Assembly (NCBI GenBank): GCA_046262515.1
Contig: JBHEMP010000110.1
Span: 1 to 25,493, forward strand
From: JAXDLW01 sp046262515
GTDB lineage: Bacteria; Chloroflexota; Dormibacteria; DASZGP01
DNA length: 25,493 nucleotides
Reading direction: 5' to 3'
Shown here piece after piece: positions 21,335-25,493 of this stretch. The stretch's first letter is position 1. Each line of letters opens with the position of its first letter. A program made the position numbers and the translations under genes. The notes below the pieces were generated by a model that was given only the letters and a program-made list of their open reading frames with translations, ran no database searches and was not told the DNA's origin.

Positions 21335-22735
21335 ATGCCACGCGACACGGAGTACGACGTCATATGCATCGGCGCCGGCCCCGCCGGCGAGGCGCTTGCG
21401 GGCGCTTTGAAGGGCGGGAACCTATCAGTCGCGGTTGTCGAGGCCAACCTTGTGGGTGGTGAGTGTGCGTACTGGGGATGCATTCCCTCCAAGACCCTGC
21501 TGCGTTCGGCGGAGGTGTTGGCGGAGGCCGACCGTGCTCGCGTGCTGGCGGCATCGAAGGTGGAATACACCGTTGACTACCCCCGTATCCACCAGCGCAC
21601 ATATGAAATGGCGCGCAAGGAGGATGACAGCAAGTCGACCGCGGGATTGGAGTCCACCGGAGTGACCCTCTTGCGGGGCACCGGCGCCCTGGTCGGGCCC
21701 GGGCTGGTGGAGCTTGATGGAACCCGGCTGCGGGCGGCTCGGGCAGTCGTCATCGCCACGGGTACCTCACCGGCGGTGCCTCCGATCGAGGGCCTGGATC
21801 GAGTTTCCTACTGGACGAACCGCGAAGCCGTGCTTGCGGCAGAGCTACCCTCTCGGCTCGTCGTGCTGGGCGCCGGGGCTGTCGGCGTGGAGCTGACCCA
21901 GGCCTTCGCGCGGTTTGGCACCGAGGTTCACCTGGTGGAGACGACGCCGTACCCATTGCCGGGGGAAGAGCCGGAGGTGGGCAAATTCATCCAGGAGAAG
22001 GTGCTGGTGCCCGAGGGGGTGCGGGTCCATTGTGGCGTCCGCGCTGTAAGCGTCGCGCAGCAGGGTCGTGAAATTTCCGTCACCCTCGACTCAGGCGAGG
22101 TGGTGAGCGGTGACCGGCTGCTGGTGGCGACCGGACGGAGCCCCAACCTGGACGGGTTTGACCTCCAGGCGGCCGGCGTTTCGCTGACTGACCGTGGGTT
22201 TGTCAGGGTTGACCAGGAGACGCTCGAGGCGGCGCCCAACGTCTACGCGATCGGGGACATAAACGGTATCGGGGGCTTCACGCACCTGTCGGATTACCAC
22301 GGCCGGCTGCTGGGCCGGCGCTTGCGCGGTGGCGACCAGCCGGCCAACCATACGGCGATCCCGCGTGTCACCTTCATTGACCCTGAGGTGGCTTCGGTGG
22401 GAGTGAGCGAGGCCCAGGCGCGAGCGGCCGGTATCGACGTGCGGGTCGCCTTGCTCGCGGACGTTTTCAACGGCACCGCCCGCGGTTACATTCACGGTGA
22501 GCCGGGCGGCCTGATCAAGCTGGTCGCCGACGGTCAACGCGGTGTCCTCGTCGGCGCCTCGCTGGTTGGGCCGCGGTCGGGCGAGATGGTCCACGAGCTC
22601 GTGGTCGCCATTCGCGCCCAGGTACCGATAGCGGTCCTGGCGGACGTGGTGCATGGTTTCCCGACTTTCTCGCGCGCCCTGCAGGAGCTCTTCAAGCAGC
22701 TCGACACCTCCCGCGGCGGGGCCTTTAGCAACTGA
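21335..22735 (+). CDS. Pyridine nucleotide-disulfide oxidoreductase (dihydrolipoyl dehydrogenase-like)
   Basis: 466 residues, typical of the class I flavoprotein disulfide reductases. The FAD motif is DVICIGAGPAGEALAGAL (8-25). The redox disulfide is GGECAYWGCIPSKTLLR (Cys44-Cys49). The NAD(P) motif is VVLGAGAVGVELTQAFARFG, then the second FAD motif VYAIGDINGIGGFTHLSDYHGRLLGRRL. The C-terminal interface reads VVHGFPTFSRALQELF. Aligned with the HPTxxE of true Lpd, the catalytic His is Phe442 and the Glu is Arg447, so the lipoamide-specific acid-base dyad is missing. It is therefore more likely a mycothione/mercuric-reductase-like or unknown substrate enzyme than E3. CTTAAT lies 6 nt before ATG 21335, with no SD. 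Its stop overlaps a possible CTG start of the next gene. Confidence 0.9.
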   Translation: MPRDTEYDVICIGAGPAGEALAGALKGGNLSVAVVEANLVGGECAYWGCIPSKTLLRSAEVLAEADRARVLAASKVEYTVDYPRIHQRTYEMARKEDDSKSTAGLESTGVTLLRGTGALVGPGLVELDGTRLRAARAVVIATGTSPAVPPIEGLDRVSYWTNREAVLAAELPSRLVVLGAGAVGVELTQAFARFGTEVHLVETTPYPLPGEEPEVGKFIQEKVLVPEGVRVHCGVRAVSVAQQGREISVTLDSGEVVSGDRLLVATGRSPNLDGFDLQAAGVSLTDRGFVRVDQETLEAAPNVYAIGDINGIGGFTHLSDYHGRLLGRRLRGGDQPANHTAIPRVTFIDPEVASVGVSEAQARAAGIDVRVALLADVFNGTARGYIHGEPGGLIKLVADGQRGVLVGASLVGPRSGEMVHELVVAIRAQVPIAVLADVVHGFPTFSRALQELFKQLDTSRGGAFSN

Positions 22736-23805
22736 GCCCCTCTCAAGGCGAGGTCTCGGACCTCACGATCTACGGCGCCACCGGGTTCACCGGCCGGCTC
22801 GCGACGCGGGCCGCCGCGCGTGCCGGGCTACAACTGGTCCTGGCCGGACGCAACCCTGACAGCCTGGCCGCGCTGAGTCGAGAGTTCGGCGACGAATATG
22901 CCACCCGGGTGGCGCGACACGACGACCCGGCCGCCCTCGCGGCGATGGCCGTGTCCAGCCATGTGCTCGCGTCAACGGCGGGACCGTTTGGAGAGATCGG
23001 AGAGCTGACGGTTGCCGCCGCCGTCGCCTCGGGCCGCCACTACCTCGACTCAACCGGCGAGGTCGACTTCATGGCCTCGACCTTCGCTCGGCACGACCGC
23101 GCTGCCCGCCAGAAGGAGCTCGTGGTGATGAACGCCTGCGCCTTTGAGTACGTCGTGGGCGACTGCCTCTGTGCGCTGGCCATGGCCGACCACCCACAGG
23201 CGCGAGAACTGCGGGTTTCCTACTGGATGCCCGACAAGGCGGCAACGCGAGGGACGGCACGCTCCGCGCTTCGCATCCTGACGGGTCCAGCCGGGAGGGC
23301 CAGCGCCGGAAGCGCGGTCGAGATCGATTTCCCGGACCCCGCGGGTCGGCGCTGGGCTGTGCCCTATGCAGGCGGAGAGGTCGAACTTGTCCGCCGAAGG
23401 GACCCGTCCATTCGCGTCACCACCCTCATGGACATGCCGCCGCTCATGGCCCGCGGTTCTGGTGTGCTGCCCGTGATCGCCCCGCTGCTGCGGTTGGCGC
23501 CGCTGCGCGCCGCCCTCGATGGCGCGATCCAGCGCCTCCCCGAAGGTCCTGATGATGATCGTCGCGCGGCGCAGAGGTGGGTGATCCTGGTCGAGGTCGA
23601 CCCCGGCCGCGGCGGTCGAGAAGGGATCTACGCCACTGGCACCGACCCCTACGGGCTCACTGGCGAGATCCTCGCCCGCGTCGCCGGGCGCGTGCTTCGA
23701 GGTGAGCACCGGGCAACAGGAGTGGTCGCGCCCGCCGAAGCCTTCGAACCGGCGGAACTGCTTGCGTCCATTAGTGATCTCGGAGTGGAGGTCGCCCGTA
23801 CCTGA
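22732..23805 (+). CDS. Saccharopine dehydrogenase-like NAD(P)-binding protein (trans-acting enoyl reductase family)
   Basis: 357 residues if it starts at CTG 22732. The Rossmann motif LTIYGATGFTGRLATRAAARAGLQLVLAGRN lies before the first ATG (22909), so that ATG is internal. No ATG, GTG or TTG occurs between the upstream in-frame TAG (22726) and the motif. CTG overlapping the previous TGA as CTGA is the only near-cognate start. Other hallmarks are STAGPFGEIGELTVAAAVASGRHYLDSTGEVDFM and NACAFEYVVGDCLCALAM, and the C-terminal AEAFEPAELLASISDLGVEV. Family members include mycobacterial trans-acting enoyl reductases in lipid synthesis; the actual substrate is unknown. It is co-directional with the Lpd-like gene and probably translated by coupling. 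Confidence 0.86.
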   Translation: MSPSQGEVSDLTIYGATGFTGRLATRAAARAGLQLVLAGRNPDSLAALSREFGDEYATRVARHDDPAALAAMAVSSHVLASTAGPFGEIGELTVAAAVASGRHYLDSTGEVDFMASTFARHDRAARQKELVVMNACAFEYVVGDCLCALAMADHPQARELRVSYWMPDKAATRGTARSALRILTGPAGRASAGSAVEIDFPDPAGRRWAVPYAGGEVELVRRRDPSIRVTTLMDMPPLMARGSGVLPVIAPLLRLAPLRAALDGAIQRLPEGPDDDRRAAQRWVILVEVDPGRGGREGIYATGTDPYGLTGEILARVAGRVLRGEHRATGVVAPAEAFEPAELLASISDLGVEVART

Positions 23806-23809
23806 GCAC

Positions 23810-23971
23810 GTGGGCTACCGGGTATTCGAGCGCGAACAGGTCCTCTACAAGGTCCCGTTCGGGCTCCGTGGCGAGGTTGCTCGCCGGCTCTTCGTGGTCC
23901 CGCGGCTGCGCCAGGTGTTCGACTATCGCGAGCAGGCCGTGCGCGCGGTAATCAACGGCGAGGCTACGTGA
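23810..23971 (+). pseudogene. C-terminal fragment of an SRPBCC/polyketide-cyclase-like protein
   Basis: The 54-residue segment from GTG 23810 (VGYRVFEREQVLYKVPFGLRGEVARRLFVVPRLRQVFDYREQAV) matches the last third of SRPBCC proteins (DxVxYxLPFGxLGrlah...v...lxxiFdYR). About 90 N-terminal residues of the usual 150 are absent, and the preceding DNA codes the end of the saccharopine-dehydrogenase-like protein. An in-frame start at 23702 gives 89 residues but adds only out-of-frame sequence of that gene. It is either a truncated remnant or a short expressed protein. It overlaps the convergent Lrp-type gene by 8 nt. Confidence 0.5.
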
Positions 23972-24194
23972 CCGCCAGGCAGGTGACGGTCTTCACGACG
24001 CCCTCGATCTTCTGGACCGCCTCGACGATGACCCCGCCGACCGCGTTGATGTCCTCACCCTCGAGGCGCGCGATGACGTCGTATTCGCCGGTGATGGCGT
24101 CAGCCACCGTGACCCCCCGGGTTCCCTGGAGCCGCCTGGCGACGTCCATGGCGCGACCCGGCGACGTGTTGATCAGAACATAAGCGCTAACCAT
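23964..24194 (-). CDS. Stand-alone Lrp/AsnC ligand-binding (RAM) domain protein
   Basis: 76 residues from ATG 24194 (SD GGAGG 7 nt upstream). The sequence VSAYVLINTSPGRAMDVARRLQGTRGVTVADAITGEYDVIARLEGEDINAVGGVIVEAVQKIEGVVKTVTCLAV is one complete RAM domain, beta-alpha-beta-beta-alpha-beta with the GxYD motif, and has no DNA-binding helix-turn-helix. Such small proteins form decamers or dimers that bind amino acids and may modulate full-length Lrp proteins or enzymes. It is divergent from tdh-kbl with 91 nt between starts, suggesting an amino-acid-sensing link to threonine breakdown. A longer frame to 24539 runs through tdh and is rejected. Confidence 0.86.
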   Translation of the reverse strand: MVSAYVLINTSPGRAMDVARRLQGTRGVTVADAITGEYDVIARLEGEDINAVGGVIVEAVQKIEGVVKTVTCLAVT

Positions 24195-24271
24195 CAAGAA
24201 TCCTCCAAACCCGAACTCGGAGAGCCCAGTGTATCCCGATCGCCGCCGCGGGCGGGCGGTGTCCTCAACCC

Positions 24272-24277
24272 TAGAAT
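24272..24277 (+). promoter_or_regulatory. Probable -10 of tdh
   Basis: TAGAAT (5/6 to TATAAT) lies 8 nt before GTG 24286, with no SD between, consistent with a leaderless tdh-kbl mRNA. It supports GTG 24286 over the GTG at 24229. Confidence 0.5.
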
Positions 24278-24285
24278 CGCAGCAA

Positions 24286-25329
24286 GTGAAAGCGGTGTTG
24301 AAGGCTCGGCCGGGGACCGGGGTCGAGATTGCCGAGGTGGCCGAGCCCATCGCTGGGGCGGGCGAGGTGCTGGTGCGGGTGCAGGCCACCTCGATCTGCG
24401 GCTCTGACCTGGCCATATACGAGTGGCGCGACTGGGTTGCGGCCCGGATGCGAACGCCGAGGGTGGTCGGGCATGAATTCTGCGGGACGGTGGAGGCCCT
24501 CGGTCCCGGGGTCGAGTCTCTCCGCGTCGGGGAGTTCATTTCCGCCGAAACCCATGTTGTCGACGGTACCTGCCATCAGTGCCTCATCGGCGAACCCCAC
24601 GTCTGCGACAACGTGCAGATCCTCGGCTTTGACCGCGACGGGTGCTTCGCGGAGCTGATCGCGATTCCGGCACGGAACGCGTGGGTCACCGACCGGTCAA
24701 TGCCGCTGGAGGTGGCCAGCATCCAGGAACCGTTCGGGAACGCCGTTCACTCCGCCAGCCGAGGCGAGCTCAAGGGACGGGTGGTGTTGATCACCGGCTG
24801 CGGTCCCATCGGGCTCTTCTGCATCGCCATCGCGCGGGCCGAGGGGGCCGCCCGCATCGTGGCCACGGACGTAAACGCCTATCGCCTCGGCCTGGCAAGG
24901 AAAATGGGCGCCGATGCGCTCCTCGACACCAGCGGGGGCGGTGCTGTCGAGGCCATCCGGGAGGCCGCCGGGGCGCCCATTGACGTCGTCCTTGAGATGT
25001 CCGGCAACCCCGCGGCCATCGAGGACGCCCTTCATGCCCTGCGCCCGGGGGGATGGATCAGCCTCCTGGGCCTGCCCAGCCGGCCCGTCACCCTGGACCT
25101 GAATGCGTTGGTGATCCAGAAGGGCATCACCGTTTACGGCATATTTGGCCGGCGATTGTGGGACACGTGGGAGGAGACCCGCCGCTACCTCGGTGGCGGC
25201 CTCGTGGATGTCACCCCGCTCGTCACGCACAGGATCGGGCTTGACGATGTCGAGGACGCCATGAACCTGCTACGGCACGGCGAGAGCGGCAAGATCGTGA
25301 TGTTCCCCGGTGGGGTGCCCAGCGCGTGA
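24286..25329 (+). CDS. tdh: L-threonine 3-dehydrogenase
   Basis: 347 residues from GTG 24286, close to E. coli Tdh (341), and residue numbers coincide. Catalytic zinc region: SICGSDLAIYEWRDW (Cys38) and GHEF (His63, Glu64). Structural-zinc lobe: HVVDGTCHQCLIGEPHVC, with Cys96, Cys99 and Cys107 but Asp93 where the family normally has Cys. NAD-binding Rossmann motif: VLITGCGPIGLFCIA. It oxidises threonine to 2-amino-3-ketobutyrate with NAD+; Kbl then gives glycine and acetyl-CoA. The kbl GTG overlaps its TGA (GTGA at 25326-25329), and this gene pairing supports the assignment over sorbitol or other zinc dehydrogenases. A divergent RAM-domain gene lies upstream. Confidence 0.92.
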   Translation: MKAVLKARPGTGVEIAEVAEPIAGAGEVLVRVQATSICGSDLAIYEWRDWVAARMRTPRVVGHEFCGTVEALGPGVESLRVGEFISAETHVVDGTCHQCLIGEPHVCDNVQILGFDRDGCFAELIAIPARNAWVTDRSMPLEVASIQEPFGNAVHSASRGELKGRVVLITGCGPIGLFCIAIARAEGAARIVATDVNAYRLGLARKMGADALLDTSGGGAVEAIREAAGAPIDVVLEMSGNPAAIEDALHALRPGGWISLLGLPSRPVTLDLNALVIQKGITVYGIFGRRLWDTWEETRRYLGGGLVDVTPLVTHRIGLDDVEDAMNLLRHGESGKIVMFPGGVPSA

Positions 25330-25493
25330 CGGTGCGCGCTTCCGAGACCACGCTGCAGGAGGAGCTTGATCAGCTCCGTGCCGACGGCCTCTACCGGCCG
25401 CTGGCCGTTATCGAGTCGCCACAGGGAACGGAGGTGACCATCGGGGGCCGGCGGCTGATCAACCTCAGCTCCAACAACTACCTGGGCCTCAAC
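25326..25493 (+). CDS. kbl: 2-amino-3-ketobutyrate CoA ligase (glycine C-acetyltransferase), 3' partial
   Basis: Fifty-six codons are visible before the window ends. The start is GTG 25326, overlapping the tdh stop as GTGA; GTG 25332 is possible. The sequence runs LQEELDQLRADGLYRPLAVIESPQGTEVTIGGRRLINLSSNNYLGLN, the N-terminus of alpha-oxoamine synthases, with the NxSSNNYLGL signature. Position after tdh indicates Kbl rather than BioF or HemA: a PLP enzyme that cleaves 2-amino-3-ketobutyrate with CoA to glycine and acetyl-CoA. The PLP lysine lies beyond the window. Confidence 0.88.
   Translation, partial: MTVRASETTLQEELDQLRADGLYRPLAVIESPQGTEVTIGGRRLINLSSNNYLGLN

Noticed and set aside
22909..23805. 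ATG 22909 as the start of the saccharopine-dehydrogenase-like protein
   Set aside because: It would remove the GATGFTG nucleotide-binding motif that is in frame directly upstream.
23964..24539. 191-codon form of the Lrp-type protein
   Set aside because: The upstream part is antisense to tdh; the SD and RAM domain start support ATG 24194.
1..25493. CRISPR arrays, insertion sequences, integrases, phage genes, attachment sites
   Set aside because: No regularly spaced repeats, transposase or integrase proteins, or tRNA-end duplications were seen.

Overview
This is high-GC bacterial chromosomal DNA with densely packed genes, many 4-bp start/stop overlaps, and no transposase, phage gene or CRISPR array. 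The gene set points to a free-living aerobic, soil-type bacterium: a B12-dependent ribonucleotide reductase, an InhA/FabI enoyl reductase, a double-SDR acyl-reductase-like fusion, a Tat-exported flavin amine oxidase and Tdh/Kbl. An actinobacterial or Chloroflexota/Dormibacterota-like lineage is an inference from gene style. No rRNA or marker protein here settles it. Several genes have a TANNNT-like -10 hexamer 6-9 nt before the start codon, which suggests leaderless transcripts. Others have strong Shine-Dalgarno (SD) sites.

Layout: 1-1626 is the 3' part of a TIG/IPT-type surface protein. 1627-2019 is non-coding DNA with DnaA-box-like sites and then tRNA-Glu(UUC). 2078-7073 holds a VOC-fold protein, a DHA2 drug-efflux pump, a quinone-oxidoreductase-like enzyme and the Tat amine oxidase. 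7148-10636 holds the double-SDR protein, a HisN/IMPase-like phosphatase and a peroxiredoxin-like gene whose frame crosses an in-frame TGA. FabI follows on the minus strand, then a sigma-70 factor, a PPOX/F420-type flavoprotein, a membrane-anchored polysaccharide deacetylase (minus) and a PlsC acyltransferase (plus). Two small minus-strand genes (a membrane protein and a YdeI-like protein) precede nrdJ. After nrdJ come an uncharacterised protein and an HD-GYP-PKD fusion (ATGA-coupled), a Lpd-like flavoprotein, a saccharopine-dehydrogenase-like protein, an SRPBCC remnant, a stand-alone Lrp/AsnC RAM-domain protein (minus), and tdh-kbl. kbl runs off the right edge.

The most notable item is at 9998-10636. 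The Prx-like (AhpC-TSA_2/PRXL2) frame is open for 213 codons except for a TGA at 10217-10219. That TGA sits at the first cysteine of the family's CxxC motif, giving UxxC. A 7-bp perfect hairpin with a 4-nt loop carrying G at position 2 begins 18 nt after it, as expected of a bacterial SECIS element. This strongly suggests a selenoprotein, and therefore selenocysteine decoding in this organism.

The second is the nrdJ upstream region. It holds three NrdR-box-like 16-mers centred 31 and 30 bp apart and overlapping the probable promoter, next to DnaA-box-like sites. No cobalamin riboswitch was seen there.
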